Part shown: positions 37,008 through 45,402 of the stretch, one piece after another | How positions within the stretch are numbered: the first letter of the stretch is position 1 | Layout of the letters: each line of letters opens with the position of its first letter | Assembly (NCBI GenBank): GCA_035536185.1 | Contig: DATLOM010000008.1 | Span: 62,001-126,000, forward strand | DNA: 64,000 bases | Origin: GCA-2861595 sp035536185 | GTDB lineage: Bacteria; Actinomycetota; Acidimicrobiia; Acidimicrobiales; GCA-2861595 | Direction of reading: 5' to 3' | Translations under genes and position numbers: made by a program | Notes under the pieces: generated by a model | Told to the model about the DNA's origin: nothing | The model's database searches: none | What the model saw: the letters and a program-made list of their open reading frames with translations, nothing else

Positions 37008-37967
37008 ATGCCGGCAGTAACCGCCGATACGCTCACCCTCGCCAAGATCCCGTCGCCGGCACCGGCGTCGGTCGAGCGGGCGGTGCGCTCTGTGACCACC
37101 GCTCCGAGGGGTTTCGAGGGTGAAGGGTTCCCGGTACGGCGCGCCTTCGCCGGCGTGGCCGTGGCCGATCTGGACCCCTTCATCCACATGGACCAGATGG
37201 GCGAGGTCGACTACGCCCCAGGCGAGCCCAAGGGGACCGACTGGCACCCGCACCGGGGCTTCGAGACCGTCACCTACATCATCGACGGGACCTTCCAGCA
37301 CCAGGACTCCCACGGCGGCGGCGGCGTGATCACCACCGGCGCCACCCAGTGGATGACCGCCGGCGGCGGGATCCTGCACATCGAGACTCCCCCCGAGGAG
37401 CTGGTTGTCTCCGGCGGACTGTTCCACGGCATTCAGCTCTGGGTGAACCTGCCGGCCAAGGACAAGATGGTCGCCCCCCGCTACCAGAACCTCGAGGGTG
37501 ACCAGGTGACGCTCCTCTCATCGGGCGACGGCGGGGCACTCGTGCGCCTGATCGCCGGCGACCTCGCCGGCCACAGGGGGCCCGGCGACACCTACACCCC
37601 CATCACCGTGGCCCATGCCACCATCGCCGCCGGCGCGCAGCTCACCGTGCCCTGGCGCAGCGACTTCAACGCCCTTGCCTACGTGCTGGCCGGCGCCGGC
37701 TCGCTAGGCGCCGGCGAGGCGAAGTGGCCGATCGAGACCGGGCAGCTCGCGCTGTTCGGCCCCGGCGACTCGCTGACCGTCACCGGCCACCCCAGCCGGC
37801 CCCTCGACGTGCTTCTGCTCGGTGGCCGGCCCATCCGTGAGCCGGTGGCCACCTACGGCCCCTTCGTGATGAACACCAAGGCCCAGCTCCAGCAGGCCAT
37901 GGACGATTTCCGCTCGGGCCGCCTCGGCCAGATCCCCGAGGACGGCCTCCGGCCCTACCGTCCCTGA
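37008..37967 (+). CDS. Pirin-family cupin protein
   Basis: 319 residues, a bicupin. The N-terminal cupin has the metal site in HPHRGFETVTY and a further histidine in ILHIETP; Pirin_C signatures follow (FNALAYVLAGAG, RPLDVLLLGGRPI). Members include quercetin 2,3-dioxygenases and regulators of pyruvate metabolism, and the sequence alone does not separate these. ATG 37008 has GGAGG seven bases upstream, so this gene uses a normal leader. Its end overlaps the convergent SURF1 gene by 13 bases. Confidence 0.9.
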   Translation: MPAVTADTLTLAKIPSPAPASVERAVRSVTTAPRGFEGEGFPVRRAFAGVAVADLDPFIHMDQMGEVDYAPGEPKGTDWHPHRGFETVTYIIDGTFQHQDSHGGGGVITTGATQWMTAGGGILHIETPPEELVVSGGLFHGIQLWVNLPAKDKMVAPRYQNLEGDQVTLLSSGDGGALVRLIAGDLAGHRGPGDTYTPITVAHATIAAGAQLTVPWRSDFNALAYVLAGAGSLGAGEAKWPIETGQLALFGPGDSLTVTGHPSRPLDVLLLGGRPIREPVATYGPFVMNTKAQLQQAMDDFRSGRLGQIPEDGLRPYRP

Positions 37968-38761
37968 GGCTCTACCGTCGCTGAGGGGCTGCCCCCGAGG
38001 GGTTCTTCCTGTACATCCGTCAACCGCCGCTTCCGGGCCGAGATGCGCAGGAGCAGGACCCAGCCGGCCGCGGCGCCGCCAGCGAAGAGGAACCACTGCG
38101 CGGCGTACGCCAGGTGGGGCCCCTCGTCGAGCTTCGGAGCGGGCAATGCCTCCGGATAGGACGCCGGCGTAGCCCCCGGCTTCGGCGGGGCGAGCTCGAG
38201 GTACAGCGGGTAGAGCGGCGTGGAGAGGCGGCGCTCGAGCCCGGCGATGTTCACCGCCCCCACCGAGAGAGGCGCTCCCGCCCTGGGCCCATCGGGAGAG
38301 AACCTCCGCGCCGGCTCCGATGAGCGCAGCAGGCCGGTGATCGCCGTGTCGCCGTCCGGCGGGCGGCTGCCGGGGTTCGGCCAGCTGTTGCCCATGGCGA
38401 GCGGGACCCAACCCCGGTTGACGATGATCGTCCCCCCCGACGTCGCCATGGGAGTGAGCACGTGGTAACCGGGGAGGCCCTGGTTGGACCTGAACCTCAC
38501 CAGCACCTCTTTCGCCGGCTCGTAGCGCCCACTCAGCCGGACCCTGCGGAACGACAGGTTCGCCGCCTTCGCCTTGTTCGCCCACCCCTCCACCGGCAGC
38601 GGCACCACCGTCTCGGACCGCTTCGCCACCAGGGCGTTGTGCTCCTTGCGCTCGTCCAGCCGGCTCAACTGCCAGAATCCAAGGCTGACCATCAAGACGA
38701 CGAGAGCAGCGGCCAGCAGGTGGCCGAGGAGCCACAAAGGGCGCAGTGCGAAGCGGTACAT
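37955..38761 (-). CDS. SURF1-family cytochrome oxidase assembly protein
   Basis: 268 residues. Two membrane segments flank an outer domain: an N-terminal one at about 5-28 (LLGHLLAAALVVLMVSLGFWQLSRLDERK, where GFWQ-x-x-R is typical) and a C-terminal one (about 225-245). The middle has VNRGWVP, a SURF1 hallmark. It helps insert haem or assemble aa3 oxidase. The frame runs to 38959, but ATG 38761 sits at the membrane segment; TAGGTT 11 bases upstream suggests a very short leader. It diverges from ctaC, fitting its role. Confidence 0.87.
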   Translation of the reverse strand: MYRFALRPLWLLGHLLAAALVVLMVSLGFWQLSRLDERKEHNALVAKRSETVVPLPVEGWANKAKAANLSFRRVRLSGRYEPAKEVLVRFRSNQGLPGYHVLTPMATSGGTIIVNRGWVPLAMGNSWPNPGSRPPDGDTAITGLLRSSEPARRFSPDGPRAGAPLSVGAVNIAGLERRLSTPLYPLYLELAPPKPGATPASYPEALPAPKLDEGPHLAYAAQWFLFAGGAAAGWVLLLRISARKRRLTDVQEEPLGGSPSATVEPQGR

Positions 38762-38883
38762 CTTGGGGTTCGAACCTACCGGTGGCACAGCCATGGCCCC
38801 GTTCGGGTGGTTCCCGAATCCCGGCCGCTGCACCCGGCTAGCTTTGCCCGTCAGTGCTTTTCCACGGCCCGACACGCGGCAGG

Positions 38884-39621
38884 ATGCGGACGCTTCCGCT
38901 CGGGCTCCTTCTCGTCGTCGCCGGATCCTCCGGATGTGGAGGGTCGCGCTTCTGGGCACCGGACCCGGTCACCCGCGAGGGAGACAAGATCCTGCGCCTC
39001 TGGCAGGGCTCCACCATCGCGGCGATCTGCGTCGGCGCAGTCGTCTGGGGGCTGGTCGGGTACGTGGTCTTCAAGTACCGCCGCCGCAACGACGACGTGC
39101 CGCGGCAGAACCCCTACAACGTCCCGGTGGAGGTGGTCTACACGGTCGCTCCCATCCTGGTGGTGGCTGTTCTCTTCGCCTTCACCGTCGGCACCCAGCG
39201 CCAGGTCGTCTCCACCTCCGAGCGGGCCGATCTCGTCGTCGACGTGACCGGGTTCCAGTGGCAGTGGCAGTTCCATTACCCGCGGGACGACATCACGGTC
39301 ACCGGCACGCCGGGGGCGCAGCCGACGATGGTCCTCCCGGTGGGCCGGACGGTGACGTTCCGGCTGGAGTCGAGCGATGTCGTCCACTCCTTCTGGGTAC
39401 CGAGGTTCCTCTCCAAGCGGGACCTCATCCCCGGCATCGACAACGAGGTCCAGGTCGAGGTGAAGGAGCCGGGGACCTGGGTCGGCCGTTGTGCCGAGTT
39501 CTGCGGGCTCGACCACTACAAGATGAACTTCTCCGTCCGGGCCGTACCGCCGGACGAGTTCCGGCGGTGGGTGGCTGAACAGCGTTCAGGCGTCGCCGCC
39601 GGCGTGGAGGACGTCCGCTGA
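38884..39621 (+). CDS. ctaC: Cytochrome c oxidase subunit II
   Basis: 245 residues from ATG 38884; a GTG at 38854 would add ten. A lipoprotein-type signal peptide with an SSGC lipobox is followed by two membrane segments and a C-terminal cupredoxin domain. The CuA ligands are visible: a histidine in VVHSFWVP and the CAEFCGLDHYKM cluster. It accepts electrons from cytochrome c or QcrC and passes them to subunit I. First gene of ctaC-ctaD-ctaF; its stop is overlapped by ctaD (CTGA). Confidence 0.92.
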   Translation: MRTLPLGLLLVVAGSSGCGGSRFWAPDPVTREGDKILRLWQGSTIAAICVGAVVWGLVGYVVFKYRRRNDDVPRQNPYNVPVEVVYTVAPILVVAVLFAFTVGTQRQVVSTSERADLVVDVTGFQWQWQFHYPRDDITVTGTPGAQPTMVLPVGRTVTFRLESSDVVHSFWVPRFLSKRDLIPGIDNEVQVEVKEPGTWVGRCAEFCGLDHYKMNFSVRAVPPDEFRRWVAEQRSGVAAGVEDVR

Positions 39622-41297
39622 CCCTCCTCGACGAGCCCAAGGCAGCCGAGCAGGCGCCGACACCCCACCGCAGGGCCACCGGCATCCTCGGCTGGCTGAC
39701 CACCACCGACCACAAGGCCATCGGCATCAGCTACATGGTCACCGCCTTTGCCTTCTTCATGGTCGGTGGGGCTCTCGCCCTCGTGATGCGGGCCGAGCTC
39801 GCCGAACCGGGGATCCAGGTGGTCGGGCCGGGCCGGTACAACGAGCTATTCACCATGCACGGCAGCGTGATGATGTTCCTGTTCCTCGGGCCCTTCGCCT
39901 TCGGGCTGGCCAACTACATCGTGCCCCTGCACATCGGCGCCAAGGACATGGCCTTCCCGCGGCTCAACGCCCTGAGCTACTGGCTGTACCTCGGCGGGGG
40001 CCTCACGATGGTGTCGGGCTTCCTGACCGCCGAGGGCGCCGCCGACTTCGGGTGGTTCGCCTACGCGCCGCTCTCGCTCGAGACCTATGCGCCGAGCGTG
40101 GGAGGGGACCTGTGGCTGATCGGCCTGCTCCTCACCGGCTTCTCGGCGGTGTTCACCGCGGTCAACGTGATCACCACCGCTCTCTGCATGAGGGCGCCGG
40201 GGATGTCGATGTTCCGGATGCCCATCTTCACCTGGAACATGGTCGTCACCAGCGTGCTCGTGCTCATGGCCTTCCCGGTACTGACCGCGGCGTCCGTGAT
40301 GCTCTTCGCCGACCGCCACTTCGGGACCCACGTCTTCGACGCCGCCGCCGGGGGCTCGCCCATCCTGTGGCAGCACCTCTTCTGGTTCTTCGGCCACCCC
40401 GAGGTGTACATCCTGGCTCTGCCATTCTTCGGCGTGGTCACCGAGGTGCTGCCGGTGTTCTCGTGGCGCCCGGTGTTCGGGTACAAGGGCCTCGTCTTCG
40501 CCACCCTGGCCATCGCCGGTCTCTCCATGGGCGTCTGGGCCCACCACATGTTCGCCACCGGCGCCGTCCTGCTGCCCTTCTTCAGTGGTCTCTCGTTCCT
40601 GATCGCCGTGCCCACGGGCGTTAAGTTCTTCAACTGGATCGGCACCATGTGGGGCGGGAGGATCACGTTCCAGACGCCGATGCTCTTCGCCATCGGGTTC
40701 CTGGTGACGTTCCTTCTCGGCGGGCTCAGCGGCGTGTTGCTGGCGTCGCCCCCGATCGACTTCCACGTGACGGACTCGTACTTCGTGGTCGCCCACATGC
40801 ACTACGTGCTGTTCGGTGGATCGGTGTTCGCCCTCTACGCCGGCGTCTACTACTGGTTCCCCAAGTTCACCGGGCGGCGGCTGGGCGAGGGGCTGGGGCG
40901 TGTGCACTTCGCCACCACCTTCATCGGTTTCCACCTCACGTTCTTCGTGCAGCACCGACTCGGCCTGGAGGGCATGCCCCGGCGAGTGGTGGACTACACC
41001 GAAGCCGACGGCTTCACCACGCTCAACCTCGTCTCCACCGTCGGCTCGTTCGTCCTCGGCATCTCGACGCTGTTCTTCCTGGCCAACGTGTGGCGGGCCC
41101 TGCGGCGGGCCGAGCCGGCCGGCGACGACCCCTGGGGCGGCCACACCCTCGAGTGGGCCACCACCTCGCCGCCCCCGCCGGAGAACTTCGATGGCCCGCT
41201 CCCACCAATCCGGTCGAACCGGCCGGTGTGGGACCTTCGCCACCCGCCGGACCGGGCCGGCGGCCCTGACTTCCTTGATCGCAAGGCACCGCAGTGA
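39618..41297 (+). CDS. ctaD: Cytochrome c oxidase subunit I, probable CTG start
   Basis: 559 residues if begun at CTG 39618. The conserved N-terminal segment (about 34-45, LGWLTTTDHKAIGISY) lies upstream of the first ATG (39735), and a stop at 39576 leaves no ATG, GTG or TTG that could include it. GGAGG at 39606-39610 is spaced seven bases from CTG, which overlaps the ctaC stop as CTGA. The remaining protein is canonical: haem and CuB histidines in FWFFGHPEVY, a VWAHHMF pair and FVVAHMHYVLFGG. It is the catalytic proton-pumping subunit. Confidence 0.9.
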   Translation: MTLLDEPKAAEQAPTPHRRATGILGWLTTTDHKAIGISYMVTAFAFFMVGGALALVMRAELAEPGIQVVGPGRYNELFTMHGSVMMFLFLGPFAFGLANYIVPLHIGAKDMAFPRLNALSYWLYLGGGLTMVSGFLTAEGAADFGWFAYAPLSLETYAPSVGGDLWLIGLLLTGFSAVFTAVNVITTALCMRAPGMSMFRMPIFTWNMVVTSVLVLMAFPVLTAASVMLFADRHFGTHVFDAAAGGSPILWQHLFWFFGHPEVYILALPFFGVVTEVLPVFSWRPVFGYKGLVFATLAIAGLSMGVWAHHMFATGAVLLPFFSGLSFLIAVPTGVKFFNWIGTMWGGRITFQTPMLFAIGFLVTFLLGGLSGVLLASPPIDFHVTDSYFVVAHMHYVLFGGSVFALYAGVYYWFPKFTGRRLGEGLGRVHFATTFIGFHLTFFVQHRLGLEGMPRRVVDYTEADGFTTLNLVSTVGSFVLGISTLFFLANVWRALRRAEPAGDDPWGGHTLEWATTSPPPPENFDGPLPPIRSNRPVWDLRHPPDRAGGPDFLDRKAPQ

Positions 41298-41671
41298 GCG
41301 TCGGAGCCCGCATGCTGCTGGCCATCGGGGCCTTCCTGGTGGTGGTCACCGCCGTCTACTGGTTCTTCAGCTACGAGGAAGCCGGGTCGGTGCTCCTTCT
41401 CCTCTCCGCGGGGCTGGCCCTGATCGTCGGGGGCTACCTGTGGTGGGCCACCCGCGCCCGCCCGACTGCGACCTCCACGGCTCAGGGGCACGGTGATGAG
41501 GAGGCCGAGCACTACCTCCCCCACGCCAGCATCTGGCCGTTCGGGGTGGGAGCCGGCTCAGTCGTGCTGGCCAACGGCCTCGCCCTCGGGCTGTGGGCCG
41601 CTGTCCCCGGCTCGATGCTCCTGGTCGCCTCCGTGATCGGGTACGCCCGCCAGAGCCGCCACCGGGACTGA
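41294..41671 (+). CDS. ctaF: Cytochrome c oxidase subunit IV (actinobacterial type)
   Basis: 125 residues with four hydrophobic segments: about 7-25, 31-50, 80-97 and 99-116. Spacing and gene position match the actinobacterial CtaF subunit, which is part of the bcc-aa3 supercomplex. The start is GTG, overlapping the ctaD stop as GTGA. Sequence conservation in this family is low, so identity rests on topology and operon position. It ends nine bases from the convergent qcrB stop. Confidence 0.82.
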   Translation: MSVGARMLLAIGAFLVVVTAVYWFFSYEEAGSVLLLLSAGLALIVGGYLWWATRARPTATSTAQGHGDEEAEHYLPHASIWPFGVGAGSVVLANGLALGLWAAVPGSMLLVASVIGYARQSRHRD

Positions 41672-41679
41672 GGTCGGCC

Positions 41680-43098
41680 TCAGGCGGGCTTGCCGGCCTC
41701 CTGTACCCGCCGCCTGGGGCCCCTGGTCCTTCTCGGCCCAGGGGGCTCTGCGGGAGGCTCCGTGGGCGGCGAAGGGCCGTCGCGTAGCTGGAGCTCCTTG
41801 CACATCCGCCACGTCACCCACCCGGCTACGGCCGGCAGGACGAACAGCAGCACCCTGAACGTGGCGAACACGACGTTCACCGAGATCCCGAAGGTGGTGG
41901 AAAGCACGTCGCCCCCGCCGGCGAGGAACAGGACGCCGTAGAAGGCGATCGTCGCCGCACCGAGGGCGGTGCGGAGGGGCCGGTCCCTGGGGCGGTCGAG
42001 CAGGTGGTGGACCTCCCGGTCGCCGGTGACGCGGGCCTCGAGGAACGGCCACAGGTAGACGAGGCCGAAGGTGATGCTCGGCAGCAGGACGCCGGGGAAG
42101 AACGGGTTCGCGATCTCGAAGCCGAAGGCACGTATCTCCCATGCCGGCATCAGGCGGAGCGCCCCATCGAGCCAGCCCATGTACCAGTCGGGCTGGGAGG
42201 CGGCGCTCACCTCGCCCGGGTCGAACGGCCCGTAGACCCAGATGGGGTTGATCTGGGCGAGGCCGCCGAGGGCGGTGAGCACGGCGGCGGTGATGAAGAA
42301 CAGGCCGAGGGCCTTGGCCGCGTAGGTGGGCCAGACCCTCTCCCCCACCACGTTCGACTCCTTGCGGCCCGGTCCGGCGAACTGGGTGTGCTTCTGGCGC
42401 AGGAGTATGGCCATGTGGGCACCGATGAGCACGGCGATGATGGCGGGGACCAGGAGGATGTGGATCACGTAGAGGCGCTCGATGATGTCGGGGCCGGGGA
42501 ACTCGCCGCCGAAGAGCAGGGAGACCAGCCAGGTGCCTATGAGGGGCACGGAGAGCGCTATCGAGTACCCGATCCTCAACCCGGTGCCGGACAGTTGGTC
42601 GTCGAGCAGTGAGTAGCCGGAAAACCCGTTGAACACGGCGAGGATGAGCAGGGTGACCCCCACGATCCAGTTGAGCTCCCGTGGCTTCCGGAAGGCTCCG
42701 GTGAAGAACACCCGGGCCATGTGTACGACCATCGTGGCCACGAACACCAACGCCGCCCAGTGGTGGATCTGGCGCATGACGAGGCCGGCCCTGACGTCGA
42801 AGCTCAGCTCGATGGCGGATCGGTAGGCCCTGGTCATCTCCACTCCCCGCAGCGCCTCGTAGCTTCCCTCGTAGGTGGTGTGGGCCTGGCTGGCGTCGAA
42901 GAAGAAGGTCAGGTAGACGCCGGTGACGACGAGGATCACGAAGGCGTAGAGAGCCAGCTCCCCCAACATGAACGACCAGTGGTCGGGGAAGACCTTCTTG
43001 AGGGCGGTGCGGGCGAAGCTGGCGGCACCGAGCCGGTCGTCCATCCACCGGGCCGTGCGGCGCACCGCTCCCCGCTCTGCCGGTCTCGTTGCCGTCAT
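41680..43098 (-). CDS. qcrB: Cytochrome bc complex cytochrome b subunit
   Basis: 472 residues. The cytochrome b core has two haem-binding helices (IHHWAALVFVATMVVHMARVFFTGAFR and YVIHILLVPA...GAHMAIL, with paired histidines), FSGYSLLDDQLSGTG, and PDWYMGW in place of PEWY. Its C-terminal extension is Pro/Arg-rich. The reading frame continues to 43776, but that part is a shadow of the Rieske gene; ATG 43098 overlaps the qcrA stop as ATGA. It oxidises menaquinol in the membrane. Confidence 0.92.
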   Translation of the reverse strand: MTATRPAERGAVRRTARWMDDRLGAASFARTALKKVFPDHWSFMLGELALYAFVILVVTGVYLTFFFDASQAHTTYEGSYEALRGVEMTRAYRSAIELSFDVRAGLVMRQIHHWAALVFVATMVVHMARVFFTGAFRKPRELNWIVGVTLLILAVFNGFSGYSLLDDQLSGTGLRIGYSIALSVPLIGTWLVSLLFGGEFPGPDIIERLYVIHILLVPAIIAVLIGAHMAILLRQKHTQFAGPGRKESNVVGERVWPTYAAKALGLFFITAAVLTALGGLAQINPIWVYGPFDPGEVSAASQPDWYMGWLDGALRLMPAWEIRAFGFEIANPFFPGVLLPSITFGLVYLWPFLEARVTGDREVHHLLDRPRDRPLRTALGAATIAFYGVLFLAGGGDVLSTTFGISVNVVFATFRVLLFVLPAVAGWVTWRMCKELQLRDGPSPPTEPPAEPPGPRRTRGPRRRVQEAGKPA

Positions 43099-43976
43099 CT
43101 CCCGCGGTCCCAGAAGCCAGATGCGACGGGATCCTCGAAGTCGCCGGTAGCCATCAGGAAGCCTTCGCCGTCGACGCCTATCGGCAGCTGGGGCAGCGGC
43201 CTGGTGGCGGGGCCGAAGATGGGCTTGGCCCCGTCGAGCACGTCGAAGGTGGATTGGTGGCAGGGGCACAGCAGCTGGCGCTCCTGGGCCTGGTAGAGGC
43301 CGACCGGGCACCCGGTGTGGGTGCAGAGCTTGGAGTAGGCGACGATGCCTCCGACCGTCCACTCCTTGCGCACCCTGCCACCGAAGAGCTCGGGGTCGCC
43401 GACCTTGATGAGCAGGGTGGGAGCGTCGGGCGATCGGGCCGAACCTTCCGGCCAGACGGTGACCACGCCGTCGACCGACACCTCCTCGGCCCGCACCGGC
43501 TCGTCGTCGGCGGTGACCAGCCGTACCCCTGCCCGGTAGGGCGTACCGAACAGCCCGCGGCCGGGCCGGGGGCCGAGCGAGCGCACCGGGAAGAGGGCGG
43601 CGATGCCCAGCGCGCCAACCGCGCCTCCCAGCATCTTGAGGAGCAACGAGCGGCGCCCGATGGCGTGCTCCCCCTGCTCGAAGGTCTCGGTGAAGGCGAG
43701 GAGCTCCTCCTTGGTCGATCCGAGCGGCCCCCGCTCCTCGGTGATCTCCTCGCCCGGCAGGAACCGCTTGGCCCATACCACCATGCCGATCCCGATGCCG
43801 CCGAGGCTGACGGCCAGCAGGGCGCCCTCGAGCTGCGGCTGGCCGCCGCGGGAGTAGACGACAGCAAGGGCCAGCCCTGCGACGATGCTGGCGGCGAAGG
43901 CGATGAGCACCACCCGCTCGGCGGCAGCCGAAGGCGGGGGTTCCTCGTTGGTGTCGACGACCTCAGGATCGTCCAT
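43095..43976 (-). CDS. qcrA: Rieske iron-sulfur subunit of the cytochrome bc complex
   Basis: 293 residues. Three N-terminal hydrophobic segments (about 22-42, 50-68 and 113-128) fit the actinobacterial QcrA, which has three instead of one. The Rieske 2Fe-2S motifs CTHTGCP and CPCHQSTFD are complete. It carries electrons from menaquinol to the diheme QcrC. The start overlaps the qcrC stop by 14 bases. A typical twin-arginine signal is not obvious, but RR occurs just before the third segment. Confidence 0.92.
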   Translation of the reverse strand: MDDPEVVDTNEEPPPSAAAERVVLIAFAASIVAGLALAVVYSRGGQPQLEGALLAVSLGGIGIGMVVWAKRFLPGEEITEERGPLGSTKEELLAFTETFEQGEHAIGRRSLLLKMLGGAVGALGIAALFPVRSLGPRPGRGLFGTPYRAGVRLVTADDEPVRAEEVSVDGVVTVWPEGSARSPDAPTLLIKVGDPELFGGRVRKEWTVGGIVAYSKLCTHTGCPVGLYQAQERQLLCPCHQSTFDVLDGAKPIFGPATRPLPQLPIGVDGEGFLMATGDFEDPVASGFWDRGR

Positions 43977-44763
43977 GCTCCGCCTCCGGGCCCTTGCTCG
44001 TCTGGCGCTTCCCGATCCACAGCACGGCGAGGACCAGGGCCCCCACGCCGAAGACCCAGGCGACGAAACCCTCGGGGATGGGGCCGGCGCTCCCCAGGGC
44101 AGCTCCTCCGGGCGTCGGGGGCGACCGGAGGTACTGCACGTAGCGGACGATCGAGTCCAGCTCCTCCTGGTTCAACTCCTCGGGGCCGAACGGCGGCATC
44201 TGGCCCGGGCCGACGCGCACCGCGGCGGCCGTCTGCAGTGGGCCGGACGAGTGCAGTGAAGGCGCCGCCCGCCCGTAGCTCAGGGCGCCTCCGATGCCGG
44301 CCGCGGTGTGGCAGGGCGCGCAGTCGCTGCGGTACAGCACTCCCCCCTCGGCCAAGTCACCCTTGGCCGGGTCCACGTGCGGAACCGGCGGCCCGTCTCC
44401 CAGCGAGGCCACGTACTCCACCAGGGCGTCGATCTCCGCCGCCGGGTAGGCCGGCTCCTTCCGCCTCGGTTGAGCCTGCTCGTCGGCCAGCGGCATCCGC
44501 CCCGTGCTCAGGTAGTAGTAGGCGGACGCCGCGCCCGAGCTCTTGAGCGACGGTCCCCGCTGGGTGCCGGCGCCCTCCGCACCGTGACAGCTGGAGCAAC
44601 CGGTCAGGTAGAGCTGGCGGCCGTCGCTCTCGTCTTCCGCCTGACGAGACGCCGCCTGCCCGCTGGCCTCCGCCTGGTTCGAGGGGAGGGGGCTGGCGAG
44701 CCATGCGGCGGCGGCCAAGGTCACGGTGAGGGCCACGAGCCATCGCCGACGACCCGATGTCAA
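43963..44763 (-). CDS. qcrC: Diheme cytochrome c subunit of the bc complex
   Basis: 266 residues. A signal/anchor helix (about 8-22) is followed by two cytochrome c domains with CSSCH and CAPCH haem sites and downstream GRMP and GQMPPF methionine ligands; a C-terminal membrane helix (about 236-255) anchors it. Diheme QcrC directly links bc1 to aa3 in actinobacteria, replacing soluble cytochrome c. The start is TTG at 44763, overlapping the ctaE stop as TTGA. The longer frame upstream is a shadow of ctaE. Confidence 0.92.
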   Translation of the reverse strand: MTSGRRRWLVALTVTLAAAAWLASPLPSNQAEASGQAASRQAEDESDGRQLYLTGCSSCHGAEGAGTQRGPSLKSSGAASAYYYLSTGRMPLADEQAQPRRKEPAYPAAEIDALVEYVASLGDGPPVPHVDPAKGDLAEGGVLYRSDCAPCHTAAGIGGALSYGRAAPSLHSSGPLQTAAAVRVGPGQMPPFGPEELNQEELDSIVRYVQYLRSPPTPGGAALGSAGPIPEGFVAWVFGVGALVLAVLWIGKRQTSKGPEAEHGRS

Positions 44764-45353
44764 CGGATCAGGTAGATCGTGGCGAACATGGCGAGCCAGA
44801 CGACGTCGACGAAGTGCCAGTAGTACCCCGTCACCGTCAAGGGATCGTTCAGCGGTAGCCGGCTGGTGGCGCCGGAGCTCACCGCCAGCACTGCTCCCAT
44901 GAGCACGAGCCCGCCCAGCACGTGCAGCCCGTGGAAGCCGGTCATCAGGAAGAACATCGACCCGTAGGCGTCGCTGGTATGGGTGAAGTCGAGGCCAGCG
45001 TACTCCGCCCCCTGATTGGCGATGAAGAGGCCCCCGAGCACGATGGTGACGACGGTCCAGCGTGTGGCCCGGCGCTGATCGGCCGCCTCGGCGCCACGCA
45101 CCGCCAGATGCATGGTGAAGCTGGACAGCACCAGCAGTGCCGTGAACACGGCGGTGCGGGCTACGTCCAGCTCGACCGAGGCGGGGGGCCATTCGGGATT
45201 GCTGGCCCTCAGCGTGAAGTAGGCGGCGAACAGCCCGCTGAAGAACATCAGCTCGGACGCCAGCCACACCACGGCGCCGACCTTCAGCATCGAAGGCCTT
45301 CGCGGTGCGCGCTCGGCAGCTGCGATAGAGGCGGCGATGGGACCTTCTACCAC
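44760..45353 (-). CDS. ctaE: Cytochrome c oxidase subunit III
   Basis: 197 residues with five hydrophobic segments and the family marks WLASELMFFSGLFAAYFTLR, GFHGLHVLGG and YYWHFVDVVWL. It is the short, five-helix form seen in actinobacteria. It starts the four-gene ctaE-qcrC-qcrA-qcrB operon, with overlaps at every junction. The start is GTG at 45353. The operon converges with ctaC-ctaD-ctaF, so all structural subunits of both complexes lie within 6.5 kb. Confidence 0.92.
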   Translation of the reverse strand: MVEGPIAASIAAAERAPRRPSMLKVGAVVWLASELMFFSGLFAAYFTLRASNPEWPPASVELDVARTAVFTALLVLSSFTMHLAVRGAEAADQRRATRWTVVTIVLGGLFIANQGAEYAGLDFTHTSDAYGSMFFLMTGFHGLHVLGGLVLMGAVLAVSSGATSRLPLNDPLTVTGYYWHFVDVVWLAMFATIYLIR

Positions 45354-45390
45354 GCCGGGGTTGAGGAGAAAACCCTCAGGGGTAGATGCC

Positions 45391-45396
45391 TACATT
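45391..45396 (+). promoter_or_regulatory. -10-like box TACATT, leaderless start
   Basis: TACATT, six bases, then ATG at 45403. This is a close match to an actinobacterial -10 hexamer placed for a leaderless transcript. Confidence 0.55.
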
Positions 45397-45402
45397 GGGA
45401 AC

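Noticed and set aside
37955..38959. Longer SURF1 start at 38959
   Set aside because: The extra 66 residues overlap the ctaC start antisense and are Arg-rich; the first membrane helix begins at 38761.
43099..43776. N-terminal extension of qcrB
   Set aside because: It is the shadow of qcrA in another frame; the extension is Arg/Gly-rich and the real ATG overlaps the qcrA stop.
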